Shown here: in pieces, positions 25,986-34,547 of the stretch
Numbering within the stretch: position 1 is the stretch's first letter
Layout: each line of letters starts with the position of its first letter
Assembly: GCF_036241575.1 (NCBI RefSeq)
Contig: NZ_CP108455.1
Span: 7,485,001 to 7,549,000, forward strand
Direction: 5' to 3'
Length of the DNA stretch: 64,000 bases
From: Streptomyces sp. NBC_01267
GTDB taxonomy: Bacteria; Actinomycetota; Actinomycetes; Streptomycetales; Streptomycetaceae
Program-made: the position numbers and the translations under genes
The notes under the pieces: model-generated
Seen by the model: only the letters and a program-made list of their open reading frames with translations
Database searches by the model: none
Told to the model about the DNA's origin: nothing

Positions 25986-27176
25986 TCACCACCCCACCGG
26001 CATGGAACGCGGTCCGCGCACCAGCATCTCGGTCTTCCACACGATGTCCCCGGTCACCCGAAGACCGGGCAACGTCAGGACCAACGCCCGCAACGCCTCC
26101 TGCAGTTCGAGCCGGGCGAGCGGCGCTCCCAGGCAGTGGTGCACGCCGTGTCCGAACCCCAGATGCCCGTTGCTCTCCCGCTGGAGGTCGAGTGTCCCGG
26201 CAGAGGTGAAGCGCAGGGCGTCCCGGTTGGCCGCGCCGACCGCCACGAGCACGGGCTCACCGGTGCGCACCAGGGTGCCGCCCACCTCGACGTCCTCGGT
26301 GGCGTACCGGGGCTGGCCGGCGCCGATGCCCAGCGGGACGAAGCGCAGCAGCTCCTCGACCGCGGCGGGGATCAGCTCCGGGTCCTCGCGCAGCAGGGCC
26401 AACTGCTCGGGGTGATCGAGCAGGGTGCAGACGAAGTTGGGGATCTGGCTCGCCGTCGTCTCGTGCCCGGCGACCAGGATCCCCACACAGAGGTCGACCA
26501 GCTCCAGCTCGGACAGCCGGTCACCCACATCGCGCGCCTCGATCAGCGCGGTCATCAGGTCGTCCGCGGGCTGCTTCCGGTGCTCGGCGATCAAACCACC
26601 CATATAGGCCCGCAGTTCCTCCCTGCTGGCTTCGAACTCCTCCGCGGTCAGCGAGCTGGTGGACAGGGCGTCGTCGCTCCAGGCGCGGAAGAGCGGCCGG
26701 TCCTCGGCGGGCACTCCGAGCAGGCGGCAGATGACGCCGACGGGGATGGGCAGTGCGAAGTCCTCGACGAGGTCGGCGGGCGGCCCGGCCTCGACCATGT
26801 CGGCCAGCAGCCCCTCGGACAGCGCACGGATCTCCGGCCTCAGTTTCTCGACCCGGTGCACGGTGAACGCCTTGGCCACCAGCGTACGGAGCCGGGTGTG
26901 ATCCGGCGGATCCATGCTGAGGATGCCGCTGTTGCGCTGCGCCTCGGACTGCCGCGGCTCGTCGTGGCGCACCCCCTCGGCCCGGCTGAACCGGCGGTCA
27001 CCGAGCACCAGCCGGGCATCCGCGTAGCGGGTCACCAGCCAGGCGGGCTCGCCGTACGTCATCCGGACCCGCAGTAGCCCGTCCTGGTTGCGGGCGTCCT
27101 CGTACAGACCGGAGAGCGTCAGTTCGGTCGCTTCGTTGAACGGGTAAGCCGCAGGCTCTAGTTCGGTGGCGGTCAC
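25986..27176 (-). CDS. cytochrome P450
   Basis: A 396-residue soluble bacterial P450. The I-helix oxygen-binding motif is VAGHETTAS, the K-helix ExxR is in EELLRFVP, and the heme loop is LGFGHGVHHCLGAPLARLEL with the Cys ligand. The SMDPPDHTRLR segment near residue 88 is typical of CYP105/107-like families. The substrate cannot be read. Start ATG 27176 (MTATELEPAAYPF). A perfect 28-bp palindrome begins 12 bp upstream and the divergent TetR gene probably controls this operon. Confidence 0.94.
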   Translation of the reverse strand: MTATELEPAAYPFNEATELTLSGLYEDARNQDGLLRVRMTYGEPAWLVTRYADARLVLGDRRFSRAEGVRHDEPRQSEAQRNSGILSMDPPDHTRLRTLVAKAFTVHRVEKLRPEIRALSEGLLADMVEAGPPADLVEDFALPIPVGVICRLLGVPAEDRPLFRAWSDDALSTSSLTAEEFEASREELRAYMGGLIAEHRKQPADDLMTALIEARDVGDRLSELELVDLCVGILVAGHETTASQIPNFVCTLLDHPEQLALLREDPELIPAAVEELLRFVPLGIGAGQPRYATEDVEVGGTLVRTGEPVLVAVGAANRDALRFTSAGTLDLQRESNGHLGFGHGVHHCLGAPLARLELQEALRALVLTLPGLRVTGDIVWKTEMLVRGPRSMPVGW

Positions 27177-27187
27177 CTGTACCCCTT

Positions 27188-27215
27188 CCGTATGTAAGCG
27201 TCTGCTTACATACGG
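27188..27215. promoter_or_regulatory. palindromic TetR operator between P450 and tetR
   Basis: CCGTATGTAAGC, a 4-nt spacer, then GCTTACATACGG: perfect 12-bp arms in the divergent promoter. The position and symmetry make it the likely operator of the neighbouring TetR repressor, regulating both genes. Confidence 0.8.
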
Positions 27216-27298
27216 TAGGGCGGTGTCGGAGGGCGGTCAACGGGGCGTGCGCCCCGTCCCGGGCTATGCTGTCGGCCATTTACGGGAGGGGCCGATGG

Positions 27299-27880
27299 AT
27301 GAAGGTTGAAGGAACGGAGCGCAGACGGGACGCCGGGGCGACCAGGCTGGCCCTCATCGACGCGGCAGCGGCGCTGTTCGCGGAGCGTGGCTACGAACGC
27401 ACCACCGTGCGCGACATCGCCGCACGTGCCGGTTTCAACCAGGCCCTGCTCTTCCGGTACTTCGGTTCCAAGAAAGCGCTGTTCGGCGAAGTGATGGCCC
27501 GCGACGGCCGGAAACAGGTGCGCGACACCCCGCCCGAACACCTGCTGGAAGCCGCCCTCCGCGGCCTCCTCGCACCGGGCGGCAGCGGGCACCACGACCG
27601 GTCCCTGGAGGTGTTCCTCCGTTCCAGCAGCGACGGGGACGCGGCTGCCGAGACCGGCCGTCTGCTGAGCCAGGAGTACGCGAGCGTGCTCGCCACGCTC
27701 ACGGGTGCCGACGACGCCGGACTGCGCTCCGACCTGATCCTCGCCTGGCTGCTCGGTATCGGCCTCACGCGCAACGTGATCGGCAGGGAGCCGCTGGCGA
27801 GCGCGGATCCGGACGACGTCTGCCGCCTCATGCTCGAAGCCGCCCGCACCATCCTGGAGAAACTCCCCGGCAGTTCGTAG
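27299..27880 (+). CDS. TetR family repressor, likely of the P450 operon
   Basis: About 193 residues. ATG 27299 (MKVEGTERRRDAG) is favoured, 9 nt after GGGAGGG; a second ATG four bases upstream is out of frame. The HTH is in AAALFAERGYERTTVRDIAARAGFNQALLFRYFGSK, standard for TetR. The C-terminal ligand domain has no recognisable signature. It is divergent from the P450 with the perfect palindrome between them, arguing for autoregulated control by a P450 substrate or related small molecule (inference). Confidence 0.9.
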   Translation: MKVEGTERRRDAGATRLALIDAAAALFAERGYERTTVRDIAARAGFNQALLFRYFGSKKALFGEVMARDGRKQVRDTPPEHLLEAALRGLLAPGGSGHHDRSLEVFLRSSSDGDAAAETGRLLSQEYASVLATLTGADDAGLRSDLILAWLLGIGLTRNVIGREPLASADPDDVCRLMLEAARTILEKLPGSS

Positions 27881-27992
27881 CCGGTGCGCTCCCGGCCCCG
27901 GGTCCGGGACGTCGGCAGGAGGAGCCGTACGTCCAAGTACCGGCGCTGTATGTCCATGGCCGGAGTGTCCTCGCCACGCCTACGGTCCGGCC

Positions 27993-29504
27993 ATGGCGAG
28001 AGAACTCATGCGTACGAAGGCCGCGCTGACCGCGGCAGCGGCAGCCGTGGCGGCCCTGCTGCCCACCGCGGCGGTCGCTCACGACCGGGCAGGAACCACC
28101 TACTACGTGGACTGCCGCAGTGGCAGCGACACCGCTCCCGGTACCAGCAGCGGTACCGCCTGGCGCAGCCTCGCCCGAGCCTCGCGGGCGTACGGCCCCG
28201 GCGACCGGCTGCTGCTGCGACGCGGCACCAGTTGTACGGGAACCCTCGCGCCCACCGGCTCCGGCACCGCCGCCCGGCCCGTCCGGCTCGATGCCTACGG
28301 CAGCGGAGCGAAGCCGCACATCGAGGGCGCCGGTGCGCGGGCCGCCGTGCTGCTGCGCAACGCCGAGGACTGGGAGGTGCGCAACCTCGACCTGTCCAAC
28401 ACGGGACCGGCCACCACCACGGACCGCCGGGCCGGACTCCTCGTCCTGCTGCAGGACTTCGGCGTCGGCCACCACTACGTCGTCGACGGCGTGGACGTGC
28501 ACGACGTCAACGGCTCCGACAGCAAGGACCCGGACCCCAGTGGCGGGATCCTTTTCGTGGTGCAGGGCTCCGGCGTGCCGACCCGCTTCGACGGCGTACG
28601 GGTGGCGCACTCGACCGTCGACCACGTGGACCGTACCGGTATCGGGACGTCGTCGACCTGGAGCCACCGTGCCGAGAACCCGGACGGCACCGGCAGCAGC
28701 TGGGAGGCGATCACCGGTCTGGTGATCGAGCGGAACGAGGTCCGCGACGCGGGCGGTGACGGAATCGTCGTACAGAACGCGAAGGGCGCGCTGGTCGAGC
28801 ACAACTACGTCAACGGCTTCAACATGCGCTCGGCGGCCTACAACGCCGGTGTGTGGGCCTGGAACTCCGACGACGTCCTCTACCAGTACAACGAGGTGAC
28901 CGGCGGGCACGGGACGCGGGACTCCATGGCGTACGACATCGACGGCGGCAACATGCGCAACGTGTACCGCTACAACTACAGCCACGACAACGAGGGCGGC
29001 TTCCTGCTGGTCTGCAACGGGGCGACCACCACCTCCGACGGGAACCGCGTCCACGACAACATCAGCGTCAACGACCGGAACACCTCACTGCCGTACGGCG
29101 TGATCTCGGTCGTCTGCGGCAGCACCACCGACACCCGGATCTACCGCAACACCGTCGTCACCGACCAGGCGGACACCGCGCTGGTCTCCAACAACGGCCA
29201 GACCGGCGTGACCTTCGAGAACAACATCCTGGTGGGCGCCCAGGGAGGCTCGGCGATCGCGGACACCCTCAGCACCTATACCGGCAACCTCTACTGGAAC
29301 ACCGCCCAGCCCCGCGACCCCGCCGCCGTCGACGCGAATCCGCTCCTGCGCTCCGCGCACCCCAGCACCCCGCTCGACGTGCGCCTGCTCCCCGGCTCCC
29401 CGGCGCGCGGAGCAGGCACCCGGGTCGACGACGGAACGACCCGCGACTACTTCGGCAACCTCATCCCCGACCCTCCCCACCTGGGCGCCTACCAGGGGCG
29501 ATGA
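27993..29504 (+). CDS. secreted right-handed beta-helix protein
   Basis: A 503-residue protein with a signal peptide (MARELMRTKAALTAAAAAVAAL... cleaved after AVAHD-like region). It then has TYYVDCRSGSDTAPGTSSG and a long run of PbH1-type repeats with recurrent N/D turns, for example VIERNEVRDAGGDGIVV, YQYNEVTGG and YRNTVVTDQ. This fold is shared by pectate lyases and other polysaccharide-active enzymes, but I see no family-specific catalytic motif. Extracellular polysaccharide binding or cleavage is likely. The start could also be the internal MRTKAAL. Confidence 0.82.
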   Translation: MARELMRTKAALTAAAAAVAALLPTAAVAHDRAGTTYYVDCRSGSDTAPGTSSGTAWRSLARASRAYGPGDRLLLRRGTSCTGTLAPTGSGTAARPVRLDAYGSGAKPHIEGAGARAAVLLRNAEDWEVRNLDLSNTGPATTTDRRAGLLVLLQDFGVGHHYVVDGVDVHDVNGSDSKDPDPSGGILFVVQGSGVPTRFDGVRVAHSTVDHVDRTGIGTSSTWSHRAENPDGTGSSWEAITGLVIERNEVRDAGGDGIVVQNAKGALVEHNYVNGFNMRSAAYNAGVWAWNSDDVLYQYNEVTGGHGTRDSMAYDIDGGNMRNVYRYNYSHDNEGGFLLVCNGATTTSDGNRVHDNISVNDRNTSLPYGVISVVCGSTTDTRIYRNTVVTDQADTALVSNNGQTGVTFENNILVGAQGGSAIADTLSTYTGNLYWNTAQPRDPAAVDANPLLRSAHPSTPLDVRLLPGSPARGAGTRVDDGTTRDYFGNLIPDPPHLGAYQGR

Positions 29505-29559
29505 CCGGATCCCCGAAGGGACGCAGGCACAGTGCCGACCGGGCCCCCATCGGGTCCGG

Positions 29560-30594
29560 TCAGCCGCCGCTCCGGTAGCGCTCGCCCACGATTCCACGGT
29601 CCGTCTCCCACCAGGGACGCATCCGGTCCGGATCGGCGACCGCCGGGGCGTCGGCAGCCGCGGTTCCGGTCACCGGCGCCGGGACCGCAGCGGCGGCGGC
29701 CAGTTCGCGGTCCAGGCCGGCGTCCAGCACGGCCGTCCTGACCCGCTCGGCGCGCACCCACTCGGCGAACACGGCGATCAGGAACGGCAGCCCGATCAGT
29801 TCCGCGATCGTCAGCATCAGCCCACCGCCGATCATCTGGTCCTGCTGCACACTCGGATCCCACGGCTGGCGCCGGGCCGCGTACCAGCCCCCTGCCACCA
29901 GCGTGCCGCTCGTCATCACCACCAGACCGGGAACCGCGTCCACCAGACCGTCCAGGAAGACCAGCAGCGCCCGCACGGGGTGACTGCACCACGACGGCAA
30001 CAGGTCCTCGCGGGTCAGCATCGGCAGCACGAACAAGCTGCCCGTGACCACGAGTTGCAGATACAGCAGCTCATGCACCGAGTCGTGCCGCAGCGCCGCG
30101 GGGAAATACGGGGTGAAGTAGATCCCCAGCTCGGAGCTCAGCACGACGACCGTACTGACCAGCGGGAAGGTAAGAAATCGCACCACGCGCCCGGAGACCG
30201 CGCCGCGCAGCCGACGCGCCGCCTTCCCGTCCTTCGCCAGTGCGGACAGCGCCAGCGACAGCGGGTCGCCGAGCGCCAGGCCCAGCGGGGCGATGAGATC
30301 GAGCACGATGTTCTGCACGGCGGCGGGCCAGAACAGCTCGTGGTCGTAGACCGCCAGTCCGGACATCGTCGCCACCACGATCGCGCCGAGTCCCAGCCCC
30401 GCGAACGCCAGCGTGCGGGCGACGGGCCACCGCTCGCCCCGGCGCGCCAGCTTCGCCACGCCCGCTGCGTACAGCCCGCCGAGCAGCACCACCAGCACCA
30501 GTGCGTACGGATCGAGCTGCCAGCTCCCGGCCAGGTGGCCTGCGGTCAATCGGGGCAACTCGGCCGGCAGGGCAGAAAATGATGTCTCTGTCAC
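29560..30594 (-). CDS. ctaG: CtaG-type cytochrome c oxidase assembly membrane protein
   Basis: A 344-residue protein with about seven membrane helices. It opens LAGSWQLDPYALVLVVLLGGLYAAGV and has SGLAVYDHELFWPAAVQNIVLDLIAPLGLALG, then HDSVHELLYLQLVVTGSLFVLPML, the histidine-rich hallmarks of caa3-type CtaG proteins. It is thought to help copper delivery or assembly of cytochrome oxidase in the membrane. The soluble Ala/Pro-rich C-terminus (residues 295-344) is variable. ATG 30594 start. Confidence 0.9.
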   Translation of the reverse strand: MTETSFSALPAELPRLTAGHLAGSWQLDPYALVLVVLLGGLYAAGVAKLARRGERWPVARTLAFAGLGLGAIVVATMSGLAVYDHELFWPAAVQNIVLDLIAPLGLALGDPLSLALSALAKDGKAARRLRGAVSGRVVRFLTFPLVSTVVVLSSELGIYFTPYFPAALRHDSVHELLYLQLVVTGSLFVLPMLTREDLLPSWCSHPVRALLVFLDGLVDAVPGLVVMTSGTLVAGGWYAARRQPWDPSVQQDQMIGGGLMLTIAELIGLPFLIAVFAEWVRAERVRTAVLDAGLDRELAAAAAVPAPVTGTAAADAPAVADPDRMRPWWETDRGIVGERYRSGG

Positions 30595-30670
30595 GTCGGA
30601 CCACGCTAAACCCCCACCGCGAGGGTCCGGACACCCCCCTGACCCGAACGCGAGGCCCTGATGCTGCGGA

Positions 30671-31291
30671 CTACTCGAATCGCGCGGTGTCGCCGGCCCC
30701 GCGGCGGACGATTTCGAGTTCGCCGCCGGAGAAGTCGATGACGGTGGTCGGCTCGGTGCCGCAGTCGCCCGAGTCGATCACCGCGTCCACTTCGTGGTCG
30801 AGGCGTTCCTTGATCTCCCAGCCCTGTGTCATCGGCTCGTCCTGGTCGGGCAGGAGCAGGGTGCTGGAGAGCAGCGGCTCACCGAGTTCCGCGAGCAACG
30901 CCTGAGCGACGGCGTGGTCGGGAATCCGCACGCCGACCGTCTTCTTCTTCGGGTGCAGCAACTGGCGCGGCACTTCCTTCGTCGCGGGCAGGATGAAGGT
31001 GTACCGGCCGGGCGTCGCTGCCTTGATCGCGCGGAACACGTCGTTGTCGATGACCACGAACTGTCCCAGTTGCGCGAAGTTCTGGCACACGAGGGTGAAG
31101 TGGTGACGCTCGTCGAGGTTCCGGATCGACCGGATCCGGCCGATGCCGTCCCGGCTGCCCAGCTGACACCCCAGTGCGTAACAGGAGTCCGTCGGGTACG
31201 CCACGAGCGCGCCGGACCGGATGCTGTCAGCCACCGTGCTGATCGTGCGCCGCTGGGGATTCTCGGGGTGCACGTCGAAATACTTCGCCAT
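30671..31291 (-). CDS. Sua5/YciO/YrdC family protein (threonylcarbamoyl-AMP synthase-like)
   Basis: A 206-residue single-domain YrdC protein. AKYFDVHPENPQRRTISTV at the N-terminus and YPTDSCYALGC, RHHFTLVCQNF and KKTVGVRIPDH match the YciO subgroup. The family makes threonylcarbamoyl-adenylate for tRNA t6A in its TsaC/Sua5 branch, whereas YciO proteins often have weak or unknown activity, so the exact role is uncertain. No Sua5 C-terminal domain is present. Confidence 0.88.
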   Translation of the reverse strand: MAKYFDVHPENPQRRTISTVADSIRSGALVAYPTDSCYALGCQLGSRDGIGRIRSIRNLDERHHFTLVCQNFAQLGQFVVIDNDVFRAIKAATPGRYTFILPATKEVPRQLLHPKKKTVGVRIPDHAVAQALLAELGEPLLSSTLLLPDQDEPMTQGWEIKERLDHEVDAVIDSGDCGTEPTTVIDFSGGELEIVRRGAGDTARFE

Positions 31292-31353
31292 TGGCCGAGT
31301 CTAAGGCGTTGCCCCGCCCCCGCCGTCGCTCGCCGGGGTGCGCTCCCCGGTGA

Positions 31354-31686
31354 TCACCGGTGCGTCCGGCACTTCGCCTCGATGAGCTTCGCGGCGTAGT
31401 GCGAGTCGAGGGCGGGGCTGGTGAAGTCGTGCGGGTGGGCGCAGATCCGGTCGCGGCCCGCCTCGGTGGTGCCGGCCCAGGTGAGATCGACGGTCTGCTC
31501 GGTGAAGGTACGGATGTTGAGCGGGGGCGGGTTGGTGTCGCCCTCGGTACGGGGGGCGGCGGCACGGGGCGGTGCGGCGCCCGTGGACTTGTGGTCGGGA
31601 GTCACCCCTGGCGTGGCCGCACCGGCGGCGAGGGTGGCACAGAGGACTGCCGCGGTGAGCCCGGTGCGGACGAGTGCGGGATCCAT
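31354..31686 (-). CDS. small secreted protein of unknown function
   Basis: 110 residues, ATG 31686, with GAAGGAGCTGAC upstream. A signal peptide (LVRTGLTAAVLCATLAAGAA) precedes a Pro/Ala-rich linker and a compact domain with two cysteines (RICAHPHDF ... EAKCRTHR) that could form one disulfide. I do not recognise the domain. It is probably monocistronic. Confidence 0.65.
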   Translation of the reverse strand: MDPALVRTGLTAAVLCATLAAGAATPGVTPDHKSTGAAPPRAAAPRTEGDTNPPPLNIRTFTEQTVDLTWAGTTEAGRDRICAHPHDFTSPALDSHYAAKLIEAKCRTHR

Positions 31687-32091
31687 GGGTCAGCTCCTTC
31701 GGCTCGTCGAAGGTGATGTCGAGGAGATTGAACCAGTCTCGGGCTCCTGCGTTCGGGCACCTGCCGTCGGCGAGTACGCGCATACGGGTGATGTCGTCCT
31801 CGGCGGTGTTTGTGCCGCGCTGCCGGTGCCTTTCCGGCGTAACGCCGGCACGGTCGTACGTGCGGACGACGGGGTGCGGACGCGGACGGTGGGTGACTGC
31901 GAGGGTCCGGGCGTGTCGCGCGAAGGGGCCGGACCGGCCGGGGAAGGGGCGCGGAGCCTGTCGAAGCCGTTCCAGCATCGCCGTGGCGTACCGGTCACGC
32001 AACCGGGGCGGACGGTGCCGGGCGGCCGTACCGGGACGGCCGTCCGACACGGGGAATCCGCCGGTGCGTCATGGCCCCCCGACGGGACCCG
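31687..32091. other. intergenic, with a coding-like but unsupported reverse segment
   Basis: Reverse-strand codons around 31690-31790 read DITRMRVLADGRCPNAGARDWFNLL with good G/C third positions, but the frame has no start signal and runs into the secreted gene in another frame. It may be a remnant. Nothing else is visible here. Confidence 0.35.
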
Positions 32092-33753
32092 TCACAGACT
32101 CGTGTCGCGGTGGGTGGGGCTGCCGTCCAGGACGGTGAGCAGCACGGGCAGGTCGGGCAGGTCGGTGGCGGCGGTGACGAGCGGACTGTCGGCGAGGACC
32201 GTGAGGTCGGCCCGGTGACCGACGGCGATCCGGCCGGCCACGTGCTCCTCGGCCGCCGCGTGAGCGGCGTTCACCGTCATGCCCTGCAGGGCTTCCAGCG
32301 CGGTGAGCGCCTGTTCCGGGCCGTGCGGGGGCTGCGCGAGATCGCGGCTCGGCCTCCGGTGGCGGGCGCCCGCCATGACGCCCAGCGGTGGGTAAGGAGC
32401 GATCGGCCAGTCGGAGCCGAGCACGACGGTGGCGCCGGAGTCCCACAGGCCGCGGCAGCGCCAGGCGCGGGCGGCACGCTCCTCGCCGAGCCGGCGCGAC
32501 CAGTTGTCGGTGTGGTCGGCCCGGGTGAAGTCGCAGCAGTGGGTGGGCTGCATGGACGCGATGACGCCGAGCTCGGCGAAGCGGTGCAGGGTGTCGTCGG
32601 GCACCGTCTCGATGTGCTCGATCCGGTGCCGGACCGGGCGACCCCCGGTGGCGAGTGCCTTCTCGACGGAGTCCAGGGCGTGCCGTACGGCAGCGTCACC
32701 GATGGCGTGGGTGGCGGTGGGAACCCCGGCGCGGTGGAGCTCGCCGACGATCCGGGTGTAGGCATCGGGGTCGGGCCAGAAGGCGTGCGTGGACTCGCCG
32801 TGACAGTCCGGGTGTTCCAGCCAGGCGGTGCCGTTGTCGATGGTGCCGTCCATGAAGAGCTTGACGCCTTCGGTGCGCCAGAGCCTGCCGCCCGTGCCCT
32901 GTTGCCCGATGAGCGCGCGCAGGGCGTCGGTGCCGGTGCCGGGCTGGCACCAGGGAGCGACCCGCAGCCGTAGCGGCAGCTCGCCGGCCGCGTCGAGCTC
33001 GGCGTAGAGCGCGAGACTGTCGCCGTTGGCGTCCATGGCGTGGCCGCCGGTGAGCCCGGCGGCGGCCATGCCGCGCAGTGCCGCGACGAGGCGGGAGCGG
33101 CGCTCCGCGTGCGTGGGCTGGGGGGCGGCGCGCTCGACGAGCTCGGCGGCGGCGTCCTCCAGGAGCAGCCCGGTGGGCCGCCCCGTGTCGTCGCAGACGA
33201 CCTCGGCGGCCTGGTCGAAGGTGCGCGGCCCGTCGACGCCGGCGAGTTCGAGCGCGCGGGGGCTGGCCAGCATGGAATGGGCGTCGAAGAGCTGGAGGAG
33301 GGCCGGTACGCCGTCGAGCACCGGGGCGAGGGCGGCGGTCTCGACGGGACGGCCCCCGAAGACGTTCGGGTCGAGCCCCCAGCCGTGCAGCCACGCTCCG
33401 GGTGCGAGGCGCCGGACCTCGCGGGCCAGCGCCTCACGCACCTCGTCGAGACCGGCGCAGGCCGACAGGTCCAGCCCATGGGTCAGCTCCGCGCCCGTGA
33501 CCGGATGGAGGTGCCCGTCGACCAGGCCGGGGGTCACCACGGCGCCCTTCAGGTCGATCACCGTCGTCGCCGGGTCCGCCAGCGCGCGAATGCGGCGGTC
33601 GTCACCCAGGGCGGAGATCTGCCCCCCTGATACGGCCAGGGCGGTGTCCGGCAGGAATTCTCCGGTCACCGGGTCGAGCAGCCGGGCGGAGAGCAGGACG
33701 AGGGAGCACCGCCCTGTTCCGGCGGAGTCGAGGGCTCGGGGGAGGGTGCGCAC
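32092..33753 (-). CDS. amidohydrolase family 3 (YtcJ-like) metal-dependent hydrolase
   Basis: About 553 residues. I place the start at GTG 33753, six bases after AAGGAG; a longer frame has no ribosome-binding site. The metal-site HxH is in VTPGLVDGHLHPVTG, with THAIGDAAVRHALDS, HRIEHIETVPDD and VLGSDWPIAPYPPLGVM completing the TIM-barrel site. The family hydrolyses exocyclic or cyclic amides. Its coupling with a TetR gene 31 bp upstream and a divergent NCS1 nucleobase-type transporter suggests catabolism of a heterocyclic amide (inference). Confidence 0.9.
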   Translation of the reverse strand: MRTLPRALDSAGTGRCSLVLLSARLLDPVTGEFLPDTALAVSGGQISALGDDRRIRALADPATTVIDLKGAVVTPGLVDGHLHPVTGAELTHGLDLSACAGLDEVREALAREVRRLAPGAWLHGWGLDPNVFGGRPVETAALAPVLDGVPALLQLFDAHSMLASPRALELAGVDGPRTFDQAAEVVCDDTGRPTGLLLEDAAAELVERAAPQPTHAERRSRLVAALRGMAAAGLTGGHAMDANGDSLALYAELDAAGELPLRLRVAPWCQPGTGTDALRALIGQQGTGGRLWRTEGVKLFMDGTIDNGTAWLEHPDCHGESTHAFWPDPDAYTRIVGELHRAGVPTATHAIGDAAVRHALDSVEKALATGGRPVRHRIEHIETVPDDTLHRFAELGVIASMQPTHCCDFTRADHTDNWSRRLGEERAARAWRCRGLWDSGATVVLGSDWPIAPYPPLGVMAGARHRRPSRDLAQPPHGPEQALTALEALQGMTVNAAHAAAEEHVAGRIAVGHRADLTVLADSPLVTAATDLPDLPVLLTVLDGSPTHRDTSL

Positions 33754-33784
33754 AGCAGCTCCTTGAAAGATGTCCGGGGGAAGG

Positions 33785-34480
33785 TCAGTTGGGGTCGGCA
33801 GGGGAAACAGGGGGCCGGTCCGCGCCGACTTCGGAGGCGGTGTCCGCGTCGTCGGCCCGGTCGAGAGCGCCGCCGGGCAGGCCGAGTTCACGCTCCGCCG
33901 TGGCGATCGCCATACGTGTCACCGCCTGGGGGCGGTCGCCGCCGCGCGTGTTGGTGCGCGCGCTGAGGCCGTCGAGCACGACCAGAATCTGAATCGCCGT
34001 CACATGCGGTTCGTCCGTGCGGAATTCGTCGCGTGCGACGCCCTCCCGGATGAGGTCCTCCAGCCGCTCGCGCCACGCTCCTTCCTGGTCGTCGACCCAG
34101 TCACGCAGGACCGGGCGGTAGCGGCAGAGGTGGCGGGCGTTGATCCAGAGCCGGCTGATGTCGTCGTACGCCTCTCCCGTCGCGTGTGCGAAGAACCGCG
34201 CGAGGTGCTGCGTAACGGTGCCGGCGGGTCTTTCGGCCGGCAGGAGGGCGTCGAGTTCCGCGCTCGCCGCGCTGCCGAACGCCTCGGCCACGAGGCCCTC
34301 GGCCGACGGGAAGTAGTGGCTGATCAACCCCGGCCGCACGTCGAGTTCCTCGCCGATCCGCCGCAGAGTGATGCACTCCAACCCTTCGGTCAGGGCGATG
34401 GCGGCGGCTGCGTCGACGATTTCCGCACGTCGGGCGGCTGGAGATTTCCGAATTCGCTTGCGCTGAACGCTTGACGACAT
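33785..34480 (-). CDS. TetR family regulator of the amidohydrolase/NCS1 locus
   Basis: About 231 residues, ATG 34480 (MSSSVQRKRIRKS). The HTH lies in AAAIALTEGLECITLRRIGEELDVRPGLISHYFPSAEGL, resembling BetI/RutR-like TetR proteins. The C-terminus is acidic and disordered (ADDADTASEVGAD). It likely shares an operon with the amidohydrolase downstream and controls the divergent transporter. A weak dyad, TATTG-N10-CAATA (34492-34511), lies between the divergent starts and is a possible operator. Confidence 0.9.
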   Translation of the reverse strand: MSSSVQRKRIRKSPAARRAEIVDAAAAIALTEGLECITLRRIGEELDVRPGLISHYFPSAEGLVAEAFGSAASAELDALLPAERPAGTVTQHLARFFAHATGEAYDDISRLWINARHLCRYRPVLRDWVDDQEGAWRERLEDLIREGVARDEFRTDEPHVTAIQILVVLDGLSARTNTRGGDRPQAVTRMAIATAERELGLPGGALDRADDADTASEVGADRPPVSPADPN

Positions 34481-34547
34481 GACCGCAACGCTATTGAGTA
34501 TGCGACCAATAAGCAAGCAGGCGGTACGACCGAACCCGGAGGGCTCC

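Noticed and set aside
31690..31800. Reverse-strand segment with good codon bias (MRVLADGRCPNAGARDW)
   Set aside because: It has no start signal and runs into the small secreted gene in another frame; kept only as an intergenic note.
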